Program-made: the position numbers and the translations under genes
Part shown: positions 45,960 to 56,310 of the stretch, in pieces
Layout: the number at the start of each line of letters is the position of its first letter
Position numbering within the stretch: the first letter of the stretch is position 1
Notes under the pieces: model-generated
What the model was told of the DNA's origin: nothing
Seen by the model: only the letters and a program-made list of their open reading frames with translations
Databases searched by the model: none
Origin: Hippasteria phrygiana
Taxonomy: Eukaryota > Echinodermata > Asteroidea > Valvatida > Goniasteridae
Length of the DNA stretch: 64,000 nucleotides
Direction of reading: 5' to 3'
Assembly (NCBI GenBank): GCA_037893225.1
Contig: JAZGUH010000564.1
Span: forward strand, 1,178,001 to 1,242,000

Positions 45960-46280
45960 TTTTTTAGACACGATTTTTAAATTTTTATTTCATTTTTAGC
46001 CCCGAGAATTTGGGGGATTTCCCCATTTTTAACCCTATAATTTGTTTTAGGTGGATTCCCCTTGTTTATTTCATTTTTTTGTTGGATAGGTATACGACTC
46101 GATTTTCATTTGTTTATTTCATTTTTTGATGGATAGGTATACCGACTTTTTATTTCATTTTTGTTTTACTGTTTTTTTATTTTTTTTATTATTTTTTACT
46201 TTTTTTTACTTATTTGTTTAATTTTAATTTTTCTTAAATTTTTAAAAATTTTAGAAAAATATATTTCATTTTTTGGGCGC
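45960..46280. repeat. T-rich imperfect repeats at the Polinton-1 outer side
   Basis: TTGTTTATTTCATTTTTT followed by (T)GGATAGGTATAC(C)GACT occurs twice at about 46,063 and 46,110, with more TTTATTTCATTTTT around. It may be the terminal region of the Polinton; no matching opposite terminus was found. Confidence 0.45.
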
Positions 46281-46349
46281 GATTTTAGACAGGGGGAGAG
46301 AGAGGGAGAGAGGGTGTCCAGGACTCCCCATTACATACTACTGCTCGTG

Positions 46350-46450
46350 GAACACGGAAAATGTAGTGCGTTCCTGTTCCATACCACTAGGCCTTCGGCC
46401 TCCGGCCTTGTGGCATATTGGACACGGACGCACTACATTATTCCATGTTC
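46350..46450. repeat. Foldback hairpin of about 100 bp
   Basis: The left arm GAACACGGAAAATGTAGTGC pairs with GCACTACATTATTCCATGTTC at the right. Inner pairing continues through CCAC..GTGG, with AGGCCTTCGGCCT at the tip. It is a MITE-like or foldback element next to the Polinton border. Confidence 0.75.
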
Positions 46451-46762
46451 TACTTGGCGGTCGTGGAATAACTTATATAATCCAGTCCATGTTGCAATGT
46501 ACAAAAATGTACATGATTTGCATTTTCCTTTTTAACATTTTTTTCGGATTTATACATTTCTTTATGGTTATTGACTTGTCCACCACTTTTTTTAGCATTG
46601 TATTAAGTTTACTGCCTTTTTGTCCTCTAAACAGGCATTTCATGGAATGGAGATGGCCTCATTTTACCAGTCAATAATGACCTCATCACTCTTTGATCCC
46701 CTTCTGCAAGCTGTTACCATGGGTTACCTTTAATTGAAATTTATTTATGTGACACTTTGTAG

Positions 46763-46872
46763 AAATGTCTGCACCAAGACATGAATGGACACAAAGATGT
46801 TTCCAGTGTTTCGCCCACGTGCAGATGTGGGATGCTGAAGATGACAGGTGGTCCTTTGGATTGGATTTCCAG
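46763..46872 (+). CDS. Candidate host-gene exon A
   Basis: Between an acceptor (TTTGTAG) and a good donor (CAG/GTAAGA) lies a 36-codon frame MSAPRHEWTQRCFQCFAHVQ continuing MWDAEDDRWSFGLDFQ. The composition is protein-like and not transposon-like, but I do not recognise the family. The phase does not join directly to the next candidate exon, so intermediate exons would be needed. Confidence 0.35.
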
Positions 46873-48420
46873 GTAAGAAATCTGTTAAAATAATTCAAAC
46901 AAAACAAATCATAAGATGCAGGAATAAGCAAGTTTGTAATTACGAAGTACGCATGCGCAAATTGCTCTAGTGACCTTTTGTTGGGGTCATTTGTGACAAA
47001 TTCACGAACACGTACAAAATTATCATTAGGTTTTCACAAATGACCAAATAACCTGAGAGGTCTCATGGCCCAATAGCTCATTCCGAACGGGGCCCGCTCT
47101 ATAGTCCCCCGTCTCATTAGTCCCCCGTCTCATTGGTCCCACCATTTAATAAATGGATTATATTCAATCAGCTATCTGAAGTATATTCAGTTGTTGACTA
47201 GCACTAGCTTGGTAATCAATTAATTAATTAATTATTATTTAGTGATTATTTAATTAATTAATTTCTGGATGGGCTATTGAGAAGAAGGAACTATGTATAA
47301 GGGGGGACCAATGAGACGGGGGACTACAGACATTACCCCATTACGAACTTGCTATGCTACATGTTTGTTTGCTTTTGCATGGATGTGAGCTTATTACATA
47401 GGCTAGTCTCAATAGACTGATCCATAAAAGGCCCTCCCATTAACGCATTGGCCAATCACTTGTCAATCACGGTCACAACTGTGATTGTTCAATACTGTAA
47501 AGATCGGTCTAACCCAAGTACATAATTTGAGAAATGAAAGGTACCTCTGTTTGAAATCAAGTCATTGATTACTTGCAGACAACATTTGTTTCATATCCGA
47601 TTTAAAGACGATTTACTCGACCAAGTTTCTCTTTGCCTGAGCAAATAAACACCCCCTAGAGGAATGCACAAGCCCTCTTAAAAATTATGAATGAATGGTA
47701 CGTCACAGGATAAACCCCGAAAGCTTGGCCATCCAACATAAAAGGAAACACGGATTCCATTTAAAAAAAATATCTTGATCACTATCAGTGTTATGCAGCA
47801 CCATTTATGCAGGTACATCTACATTTTCTCTTGTGCATGAGGTGCAGTTATCGCGCGTAAAGCGTACACCAACTAGATTACAAAGTCAAAAGTTTTCCCA
47901 TTCCAAAACATGCAAAATGCTGTTTTTCTTCCTTATTCGTTTGTAAGAGTAAACCAATTTTCGGCCAGAGCGCGAACGTAGCAACTTTAAACGCAGATTT
48001 TCTGCATGAATTTCACTTCATTCAATATCTTTGCATGTGAACAAACTACACAGAATACAGTCGTATCATTAAAATCTGTGTAGTCCTACATTTACTTTTG
48101 TCAGTATCCAGACATTTCCCAGCCCAAAAAACTAATCATTTGGAGATTTGCAGTTAGCACCATGTGGGAACTGTCTTTTGTGAGTTTGTGGGGTTCTGAA
48201 ACTTGACGTTTCGGATACTCTGCCCATCGTCAGGAGTAAGTTTGGAGTATTTTGTGTGTGAGTATTTTGGAGTAAGTAGGCATGAAGTAATTTGTGTATA
48301 GATGCAGTGGTGTGCACAATTATTCATATTTGACATATCTGAAGAAATTGATTTTAATGCCTTACAATGACTGGTTTACATTTTTCACCTGTATCAAATA
48401 GAAAAGGTAATTGCCGGTCC
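46873..48420. other. Intron-like region with one MITE; otherwise nothing seen
   Basis: Contains the GTCCCCC-ended MITE listed separately. The remainder is unassigned AT-rich DNA. Confidence 0.4.
47104..47324. mobile_element. 221-bp MITE with TA target duplication
   Basis: The ends GTCCCCCGTCTCATTNGTCC are inverted at both borders, with TA on each side (47,102-47,103 and 47,325-47,326). The left end carries a second TAGTCCCCCGTCTCATT copy. The centre is a TTAATTAATTAA palindrome. Consistent with a Tc1/mariner-type MITE. Confidence 0.75.
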
Positions 48421-48424
48421 TACC

Positions 48425-48830
48425 CATCTTTTTTATCAAACTTTACTCTAATATTTGGTGTGTCCACCCTTGGCAGCAATCACAGCGGCACATCTTTCAG
48501 GCATAATGTCTATATATTTCAAAAAAATTAGCTGGCCTGACGTTTCGAACTTAAGCAAGTTCTTTCTCAAAGGTGAGGAAGAACTTGCTTAAGTTCGAAA
48601 CGTCAGGCCAGCTAATTTTTTGATTTGTATATTTCAGGTCCATTCAGTCAGTCAGCAGTTTGCAGCAGTTTCATTCTTTTTCATGTCTATATATTTCCTG
48701 AGAGTTTCTACACTAATGCTGTTCCAAGTCTTCTAAAGTTAATTCCAGAGGGTTTTCTTTGAATGTACATTGGTATATTGATTGCCATTTCATCACAAAC
48801 AACTAAAGTACCAAATTTGCCAAGTGTTTG
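48425..48830 (-). pseudogene. Tc1-like transposase C-terminal remnant
   Basis: The minus strand reads ...YTNVHSKKTLWN..., KTWNSISVETLRKYID and MPERCAAVIAAKGGHTKY, followed by a stop. This is the well-known last 50 residues of Tc1 transposases. It is split by the 162-bp retroposon at 48,521-48,682. Catalytic residues are absent. Confidence 0.75.
48521..48682 (-). mobile_element. 162-bp SINE-like retroposon with hairpin and 15-bp TSD
   Basis: Flanked by the exact 15-bp repeats ATGTCTATATATTTC (48,506-48,520 and 48,683-48,697), a length typical of LINE-mediated insertion. On the minus strand the insert ends in a poly-T/A-rich tail after a near-perfect hairpin of about 42-bp arms (GCTGGCCTGACGTTTCGAAC and its complement) with an 11-nt loop. 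It is inserted in the Tc1 remnant. Confidence 0.75.
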
Positions 48831-48856
48831 ATTAATTTTGCACACCACTGTACCCT

Positions 48857-48857
48857 G

Positions 48858-48893
<36 letters not shown>
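48857..48893. repeat. (ATT)n microsatellite
   Basis: About 12 uninterrupted ATT units. A second ATT run lies at 49,412-49,436. Confidence 0.95.
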
Positions 48894-48894
<1 letters not shown>

Positions 48895-49169
48895 CCTGTT
48901 AATGGTCCCTTAAGGAGACATTTTGTCATCATTTCTATTACCTTAAGGAGATTAGTGACATTAGGGAGACATGTCACAGCCCCTTTAAATATTGAGAATT
49001 TTACTGTCGGAACTGGGTTGTATCGATAGAGGATGGTCCAAAACATAAATATACCGAAATTCGTGGGGGTAGGATAAGGGGAAAGTTGGGTTAGGTTACA
49101 TTAAAGTCGGAAAAAAAGTTGTGCACAAGTCTATGGGAAAGTCTCCCTAATGACCCATCGCCGGTAATA
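48894..49169. mobile_element. MITE-like unit between ATT microsatellites
   Basis: ACCTGTTAATGGTCCCTTAAGGAGAC at the left and, reverse-complemented, ACCGGCGATGGGTCATTAGGGAGAC at the right form imperfect inverted ends of about 25 bp, with ATT/TAT-rich DNA on both sides. Confidence 0.5.
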
Positions 49170-49189
49170 ATAATTATTATTATAAATCT

Positions 49190-49400
49190 CCTGGATGCGG
49201 CAAATGGGCGACTCTTCCCGAAAAAACCTTATTGGGGCGACACAAGTGTCGCCCTTTTAGAGCACTTTCCCAACGCGCCTTACTAAAAAAACACTCCAAA
49301 GGGGCGACTTTCACAATAGGGCGACACCAAATTGTCGCCCTATTCGACCAGGTCACCCTAACCCACTCTTTTCCAGGATTATGTGTCGCCCTATCCGGCA
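49190..49400. repeat. GGGCGAC-rich foldback segment
   Basis: GGGCGACA and its complement TGTCGCCC occur about six times in alternating orientation, so the segment can fold. No coding content. Confidence 0.5.
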
Positions 49401-49469
49401 ATTGAGGAAAATTATTATTATTATTATTATTATTAATAATTCTTTCTGGTAATGAAACCCATGATTCCT

Positions 49470-49690
49470 CAAAAGCGCCCTAGGCACTGTAGCTCGAAAG
49501 CCTGAAGAAACCTGTAGAGAGAAGACAATGAGAAGAAGTTACAGTTTTAGAGGTGGGAGGAAAACCCCAGAAGAATATTCTGGGGAAACCCACGGAATCA
49601 GGTAGGGACTGAAAACCCAATCCACATGTGGACCAGGGCAGGAATCGAACCCGGGCCAACCTGATTCCTCGTTTTACAAATTGGAAGAAC
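49470..49690. repeat. Possible tRNA-related dispersed repeat
   Basis: GTGGGAGGAAAACCCCAG, GGGGAAACCCACG and GAATCGAACCCGGGCC resemble a repeat common in marine animal genomes. The last word resembles a tRNA B box. Classification uncertain. Confidence 0.35.
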
Positions 49691-49807
49691 ATAACATAAG
49701 GAGCATTGGGCCTTTGTTCAAAACTCTCTGTAGCAGTAAGGTAAAACTACCAAAGGTAATTATGATTGAAAATTCCCCTGTCTCTTTAATGTCTGTTATT
49801 TTCTTAG

Positions 49808-49916
49808 GTTTATGTTTGAAGCTGTACATGGCCAGTTATTCTCCAAACATCACCGGGAGAGGTTCCTTGAGAGTCGACTGGTCCCCGGCAGCGGGGTCAG
49901 CTTTTCTGAAATTGAG
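49808..49916 (+). CDS. Candidate host-gene exon B
   Basis: After the acceptor TTTTCTTAG a frame reads FMFEAVHGQLFSKHHRERFL then ESRLVPGSGVSFSEIE, up to the donor GAG/GTAGAT. 109 bp, entering in phase with one base borrowed from an earlier codon. Protein-like but not recognised. Confidence 0.35.
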
Positions 49917-50740
49917 GTAGATCTTTATGATATTTTAGTTTTATTAGATGATCCAGCACTATTGTAGAAATCAGGCGATAAAGTTTGTCCTTCATTTCCA
50001 CACTGCTGAACGGCTCACAATTAGGGGTAGCCTTGGTATGTCCTAAAAGTGTCTCTCATTGGTCTATTTGTGGAAATATCGGTCAGATCGGCCAATCAAT
50101 GAAGAGTTTAGATCACAAGCTTTAAATTGATAACAAGTTTGTTATGATTGCATACAAAATGATGTACACGAAGCGAAAAATAACGAATCTTATGAAGAAA
50201 ACTAAACACAAATTCTGGTGATTATCAGTGAGTTACCTTACTAAAATCTCTGTTTTAAACATTATATTGTACTAAAATTAAAAAAACGAAAACACATTTT
50301 AATTAAACATAAACTAGCATTTTAAGCAATAAAACGAAAATGTAAAATTTCGACCCTCAATGGATTTTTGCCTGTAGCTCAAAATGGAGGAATGCGACTT
50401 CCGACTGGTCCCTTGTAAGAAACAAATGTGGCCAACCCCACCACCTCTGCTGTAGCCCTTTAACTAGGGCAGGTTTTAGCCTTGTATTAGGCGACTTTCG
50501 TAAAAATAATTAAAGCTATATAGTGTAATGGCCAGAAATTTCTCATTGTGTGCACCTGGTAGATTAGCTTAGCCCTAATATAAAATTTGAATTAGGTTTG
50601 TTACAGAAGTGACTGAGGGTTGAACCAGTATCATATACATATGTACATTCCAGAAATTTTACTTCAACTCTAGTGCCCATGACACTGATTCAACTTTCAG
50701 TAACTTATTGTTGATGTTGTAAAACCATTTGTATTTTAGA
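49917..50740. other. No gene recognised
   Basis: AT-rich intron-like DNA without repeats or coding motifs that I can support. Confidence 0.4.
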
Positions 50741-50742
50741 GT

Positions 50743-51340
50743 AAAGCCCTGTCCGCACTGGATTTTTTTGGTAAAACTTACCGAGATGATGGGTACTTTT
50801 CCCATTTTAAGTCCAGTGCGGACAGCCTGGGACGTTTTCATTTTAGTTGCTTTTCCTGATTCCAGCGGTTACTTCTACTGGGCAACTGCTGCCCAGGAAA
50901 ACTGACCAGGTATCTTTTCCAGAGACGACAAGTCCAGTGCGAGTCTGTAAAAGCGGCTCAGGAAAGCGTACGTCCGGCCCGAGCGCAAGGGAAACCCCAA
51001 GGGAAACCACGCATGCGCTTTGCATTGTTTCACTGCGGTGCGGTGCATATGTGGCAAAATTCCAAATTCTAGTGCTTTGTTCCTCTTTTGGTGGCAATCA
51101 TGGCAGATATTATTATTGATAGTCAGAAGTTTGATTAGTGCTAAAGACGTAGGCCTGCGTGTACACATCGGCCGGAAAAATGAAATGGCACGCGTGATTT
51201 GGGTCAATCGCGTCAATGTAGAAAGGTCACGCAAAGCGCCCTCATGAGTCGTTATACTGACAGCTCGGTTACTTCTACCACAGTCTCTGTAAAATTTTCC
51301 CGTGTTGAAAGTCCAAGTGCGGACAGTGGTCACATTTGAC
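50743..51340. mobile_element. MITE-like element with CTGTCCGCACT termini
   Basis: CCTGTCCGCACTGGA at 50,749 is matched by inverted copies TCCAGTGCGGACAGC (about 50,811) and TCCAAGTGCGGACAGTGG (about 51,311). It can be read as a small palindromic unit (50,743-50,826) within a larger element. No TSD was verified. Confidence 0.5.
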
Positions 51341-51514
51341 CATTTTTCATTTTACCATTGTCTAGGTAAAACCTTCCAAAACAAAGTCACGGCTAAAGTG
51401 ACTTAACTCCATGTGCATCTTGTACATGTAATTTGTGTCTAGATACTCTGTTTTACAAATTGGGCTTTTAAAATTTAATTAAATATGATTTGAAGTTTTG
51501 CATGGTGGGTACGA

Positions 51515-51676
51515 TATGAGAAAGACTGAGATTGCGGGTAACACCATGTGAAATTATCTCTTCTAGTTAATAAATCTCTTCGAGTTACACGCTCATCCCG
51601 GTTCTTTTTAGAACCACACATCTTCCTAGAAGAGATTTATTTCACAAGGTTTTACCCGCAATATCAGTCTTTCTCG
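51515..51676. mobile_element. 162-bp MITE with about 50-bp terminal inverted repeats
   Basis: GAGAAAGACTGAGATTGCGG at the left and, reverse-complemented, GAGAAAGACTGATATTGCGG at the right. The match continues through GTAA..ACC.TGTGAAAT to TCTCTTCTAG. Confidence 0.8.
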
Positions 51677-52063
51677 AAATTGGGCCTTTGTTTAAAACTT
51701 GGGTAATGAGAATATTTTGCAGTGGACTGTTGAAAGTCCAAATTTGTGGTCCTCCGTCGAGATGGATGCAATTGGGGTTTAATATTGAGGGGTGGGGGGT
51801 AAATGGGCCGTCTGCTGATAGCTTTCACAGACTGCATGCCTGTCTGATCTCATTAAGAGCCTTCTTTGCAAGTATTTTCAATGATTTACATACTTTGCAG
51901 TAGTTCACAGAAGTACAAACTACGCACCGAAACATCCATTTCATTCAGTAAAACCTCAACACCAAAAATTCTGACCATACATGTGTTTCAAAATCTGCTC
52001 TTCTTGGATTTGAGTGACATTTTTCCAGCAAATGTCAATCGTATGTTTTTTTCTGTTATGCAG

Positions 52064-52248
52064 AGAGAACCAGACATTTAGAAGAGAAGAGACAAGCTGA
52101 AGAACAGACCCGTCTAGAGAGACTAGCTAAGATGAAGGCAGATCGGATTAATCAGGAAGATGAAAAGAAGAAGAAGAAAGCTGCAGAGGCCAAAAAGGAG
52201 GAGGAAATGAGACGAGAGAGAAGAGGAACAACACAGGAAAATAGAAAG
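52064..52248 (+). CDS. Candidate host-gene exon C: charged coiled coil
   Basis: After GTTATGCAG a 61-codon frame reads RTRHLEEKRQAEEQTRLERL, then KMKADRINQEDEKKKKKAAE, up to the donor AAAG/GTTAGC. High Glu/Lys/Arg in heptad-like order indicates a coiled coil. Splice sites and lack of transposon similarity suggest a host gene, possibly with exons A and B on the same strand, though their phases do not join directly. Confidence 0.4.
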
Positions 52249-52621
52249 GTTAGCTTAATACTTTTTTTGATTTTATTAATAATGTGAAGTTGTGTATGGT
52301 ATCGGTACACAGTACAGATGTAGCCTTGACTAAGGTGCTTTGCTTGACTTGGTAAAATAGTTTATGGTAAGCTTTGAAACTCGAGTGTTCATGCTTAAAC
52401 CACTCAGGAGTACTCGCGAGTAGCTAACCCAAATGTTTTCAACCCAAGGAAACAAATACATTGGATGTATTTTTGTGCATTGCACGGTAGTGTTTACGTC
52501 TAGTAAAAGCCTCTTACTTGGTTGTCATATATTCGGGACTTCATGATTTAGTTTTAACTCGAAAAAGGTTTTGATTTAGCAAAGGTAAATGTGGTACACA
52601 ATATACGCTAGTGATGTATCT

Positions 52622-52697
52622 CGGCCCTGTGTTGGCAAAAGGGTGTATCTCAAAAAGATGACAATGTGAGATATACCCTTTTGCCAACACAGGGCCG
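52622..52697. repeat. Near-perfect 31-bp-arm hairpin
   Basis: CGGCCCTGTGTTGGCAAAAG... pairs with ...CTTTTGCCAACACAGGGCCG across a 14-nt loop with one mismatch. MITE-sized foldback. Confidence 0.85.
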
Positions 52698-52699
52698 AT

Positions 52700-53650
52700 C
52701 TGTTGACTAAATATTAAAACTATTTACCATTATTACTAGTGCAGGGACAAATCGGAGGTTTCCAAAACCGACTAACCGAATTTTAAAAAAATCGAATAAT
52801 CGATTCTTCGAATTCCTTAATCGGTTTGCAAAATACAAAATCTCGCCGCGCGCGTGCCCGTACACACTGTACATGGAGCAATTACTATGTAACAATTAGT
52901 TACCCCCTGCTGTGCTGTGCCTTCCAAGTTCACTCCATGCTTTCCCGCAACGATCACAACAAAATAACGTATTTATTAATCCAGGTCAGTGATGGAAATA
53001 GCTGGATTCGCAACGCAAAATGCGATACATTTTGCACAAAAAGCGAGGCAAACTTAAAAATGATTAGCAATTTTTTGCGGATCAAAATTTCTGATCAGAT
53101 CATGCAGAACAACAGCCGACGCTCGACATCCATATCCCTACTCGCAGTGACGACAGAAACTTTGGATTTAAAATAATAAATCGGACTCGACGCTATTCAA
53201 CAAATACATCGTTTTTATCCAACCCGTTCGATTGTTTGGCAAACACACTGGCGCAATCTCACACCCAGTGGGTCTTTGGTTTCTTTCAATGGTTTTGCGC
53301 AACAAGGACTAGTTTGGGAAACGAGGCTGCTGCAGTTTTGTGTGGTGATAAGCACGTGTAGTTCGGTACAGTACCATGCGGGCGGAGCGCAGATACTCCA
53401 TACACTTTACGATGCGTGTTCGGTACGGTTGATGCATTCATGCCGACATGAACTATATGCTCCATGGTTACGTTTGACACGTGTGTAGCATGCCCAAGCA
53501 TGCTACATACGTACACAGGTGATGCATTTAATTTCACTGTCCGAATATGGCAGAAAGATATGCCATGGTTGAAACAGGAGGATCAGTCGGAGGATATCAT
53601 CCTTTTCAATATGAAAACTGGGGGAATTTTTGTACGCTTTCGTGTGGGGA
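52700..53650. other. No gene recognised
   Basis: Contains an AATCGAATAATCGATTCTTCGA-type palindromic stretch near 52,790, suggestive of an old hAT-like MITE end. Nothing else to assign. Confidence 0.35.
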
Positions 53651-53651
53651 A

Positions 53652-53740
53652 TCGCCGATCCATTCGAGCTATTCGCCGATCCATTTGCGCTATTCGCCGA
53701 TCCATTTGTGCAATTCGCCGATCCATTCGCGCTATTCGCA
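53652..53740. repeat. 21-bp tandem repeat, about 4 copies
   Basis: Unit TCGCCGATCCATTCGAGCTAT with variants, offset 21 bp (53,652, 53,673 and so on). The open frames across it in several phases are repeat artefacts. Confidence 0.9.
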
Positions 53741-54179
53741 GACTCGGATACGCTAAGCTGCATGCACATCATGCGTGTGCCGTCAAGACTATCAAGGAAT
53801 TGTTCCTGGAACTCTTGACAATACAATGTACACTTTGCAAGAACTAAGACCCAGAATCATGGTGTAATTTGTTTATTTTTTAAATAACAAGAATGCAATA
53901 CGTTGCTTATCTTTGGCACACCCATAAGCCAGAGTTAAAGATGTAGGGCTGTAACTACGAAAGCTGTTTACCTTTATACTAGTGTAGTATATAGACGTGG
54001 ATAAATCCAAGTTACACGCGTCTTCCTAAACACCTGAATTAAACAACTCTTACGAAATATCTTAAATAGTTGCTTAGTTATCCTTGTGTAACTAGGACAG
54101 TCTAAACTTATTGACCGTGGTCCCTATTGTTAAATACATTGTAATGTAGATAGAGGATTGCGCAACAATATGAACATAT

Positions 54180-54560
54180 ATGATAGGCCTCAGTAGAGAA
54201 ATCTTTAGCAGGTCTTTACTTAGATACTCTACAGCCATTGCTGATACCAAAAGGCAACGCAGTGACAATTTCACAGCTGACGAAAGGATGGCTCTCGTTG
54301 AGACCATGAGGAACTTTATTTCCATTATTGGTGACAAACGATGTGACACTAAAGCCAACCAGAAAAAGGCTGATGCCTGGAAAGCTATCACTTCAGAAAT
54401 GTCCATCTCGTTTCCTGACCGTAAAAGCCGATCTGCTAAGGACTACAAAGAATTATGGCGGAGAATGAAAAACAAAGCGAAAGGTCTAGCCAGAGACACG
54501 ACATTTGACAGAAACCAAACAGGTGGTTTGAGCATTACTTCTTCGTGTTGGGTGTTCTAA
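54180..54560 (+). CDS. Myb/SANT-like DNA-binding ORF
   Basis: A 126-codon ORF with NFTADERMALVETMRNFISI, AWKAITSEM and SAKDYKELWRRMKNKAK, the tri-helix Myb/SANT-like domain (Trp, Ile and Lys-rich third helix) found in Harbinger accessory proteins and related host proteins. It may be the second gene of the Harbinger element whose nuclease relic lies at 58.9 kb on the same strand, or an independent exon. The frame ends shortly after the domain, so it is probably exon-sized or truncated. Confidence 0.7.
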   Translation: MIGLSREIFSRSLLRYSTAIADTKRQRSDNFTADERMALVETMRNFISIIGDKRCDTKANQKKADAWKAITSEMSISFPDRKSRSAKDYKELWRRMKNKAKGLARDTTFDRNQTGGLSITSSCWVF

Positions 54561-55089
54561 ATCCAATCACAGAAGTCCAAGTAAATCGTTGAACGTGTCT
54601 TTGCTAACTCTGAAACGTCTGATGAAATGTTCCTTGTCATACTCTTCTAAGCGATTCACCTTGTCCCTAAAAACTCTTGGTGCACGTTGGTGTTGGCGAC
54701 CATGACGATTTTCTTGTTCGTTGGCCTCCTACCTTTTTACCTTTCTGTGTACATATCTGGCTTCTAAATGGCTCAGAATACTCACTAAACAACCCCCGTA
54801 CCATGTTTAAGAATTGCTATTGTTTGTTATAAACACGTGTTTAACTCCAATGGTCATTTAAACGCGGCTAACTAAAAGCAAGCTCTGTAGTACTTGTTTG
54901 AAGTTAGACACGAGGTTTAAACAGTGACTACTGATTTATACGCATCTAATTGCTTAAACAGCTTTCGTAGTTACAGCCCGTACTGTTTGTGCTCAGCGTT
55001 GGCGTTCAGATGCGTTCAAATCTTATATTCGTCCCACTCCAGTTTGCCAGTGCATGATTTGCAAGGTGCATGGGTTATGCACATAACAT

Positions 55090-55108
55090 CCCCCCCCCCC
55101 CCCCCCCC
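55090..55108. repeat. Poly-C tract
   Basis: About 19 C. Similar G or C runs of about 15-20 bp occur at 121, 19,438, 26,199, 30,423, 30,662, 30,697, 32,637, 61,130-61,220 and 61,586. Confidence 0.9.
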
Positions 55109-55174
55109 ACCTGTTTGTTAATTTTTCTAAATACTTGCTGTTCGACTTAGTTTTACATTCCTTCGCATTTACAG

Positions 55175-55382
55175 ATGCCGTGTGGATATTTGGGGATTTC
55201 CTCATCCGCTTGGCAGCATGCCCGCTTGGCCTCCCGGTTAAGGTTACGTGGAGAGAAAAAGGTGGTGCAGGGATTACTGAGTTGTCTTCGCTTCTGGCAG
55301 AGCTAAGTCTAACACAGCCCCTACCGGCATTATTAATCGTACACTTGGGCACTAATAATTTAGTTGATGGGTCATTCCACCA
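55175..55382 (+). pseudogene. SGNH-hydrolase-like exon lacking the catalytic Ser
   Basis: After an acceptor TTTACAG the frame reads DAVWIFGDFLIRLAACPLGL, WREKGGAGITELSSLLAEL and LPALLIVHLGTNNLVDGS. This is the block I to block III layout of SGNH/GDSL hydrolases, known as accessory domains in tyrosine-recombinase retrotransposons. In block I the expected GDS is GDF, and the block III GTND is GTNN, so esterase activity is not expected. It may be an exon of a mobile-element gene together with the Myb-like ORF upstream. Confidence 0.5.
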
Positions 55383-56310
55383 GGTTGGGACACAGTGTGT
55401 TATATGACCATATCATTAAAACCATCATTACATTTAATTCAGTTATTTCATGTGACATCCGTCTTTGGGTGTGAGATTGTAAGTTATATTGTAACAAAAA
55501 TATGATAACAAGTGTGTTATTTTGAATGTAAAATAGACGTAACATGGACACCGTGTCCAACATTTAAATGTTTGTGTTTTTTCAACACTTTAATAAATAA
55601 ATATGGGAAATTCATTACGTACAATAATTGAAAGACACACTATGCAACAATGAAACACCTTTTTACGGCAGTCAGTGTCCAAATATAGCAGAAATAGCAA
55701 GAATTTGAAGAATCGGTGCAGACGTAACATGGACACCATGATAGACCATGACCATACATATATTTCTGCTGTTGTGCTGCATTTGGCTATTGAATATCAT
55801 AACAAATGTTTTTTGTGTTGCAGTTTGTGTTTTGTCATTAGTATACAGAGTGAGTTTGCATAATTATTTATATAAATGTTGAAAGTGTTACAAAAAGGAA
55901 ATGTGCATTTTCATGTCACACCATGTTCCTACTAAATGTTACGTGCAGACTGCCTTAATTTGTCGTCATTAAATAAATAATTATGCAACTTACTATATAT
56001 ACTAACTAAAAGACAGTCAATGCTACAAGAAAACACTTTTTGTTATGGTTACCAGTGTCCAAATAGCTCAGAAACAGCAAGAACAAAACAACATGCATGT
56101 GTGGACGTAACAGTGGACACAGTGTCCATGTTACGTCCACACTCACGTCTGTTCTTGCTGTCTCTGCTATTTTTGGACACTGACTACAATAAAAAATGTG
56201 TTCTTGTGTTGCATAGTACATCTTTTAATTAGTACACATGGTGAATTTCCCATATTGTATTTAAAGTCTTGAAAAAACACAAAAATGGAAATATGGACGT
56301 GTACATGTTA
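55380..56310. repeat. Palindromic repeat array around GGACAC/GTGTCC
   Basis: Several inverted modules with ACGTAACATGGACACC and its complement, and GTGTCCAAATA(T/G)(A/C). The centre at 56,101-56,140 (GTGGACGTAACAGTGGACAC and its near complement) is almost a perfect palindrome with arms extending to about 56,058 and 56,185. The array directly abuts the Polinton-2 breakpoint. Confidence 0.65.

Noticed and set aside
53464..53847. Frames with RRSIRAI or ANSANGS repeats
   Set aside because: Product of a 21-bp tandem repeat open in several frames on both strands.
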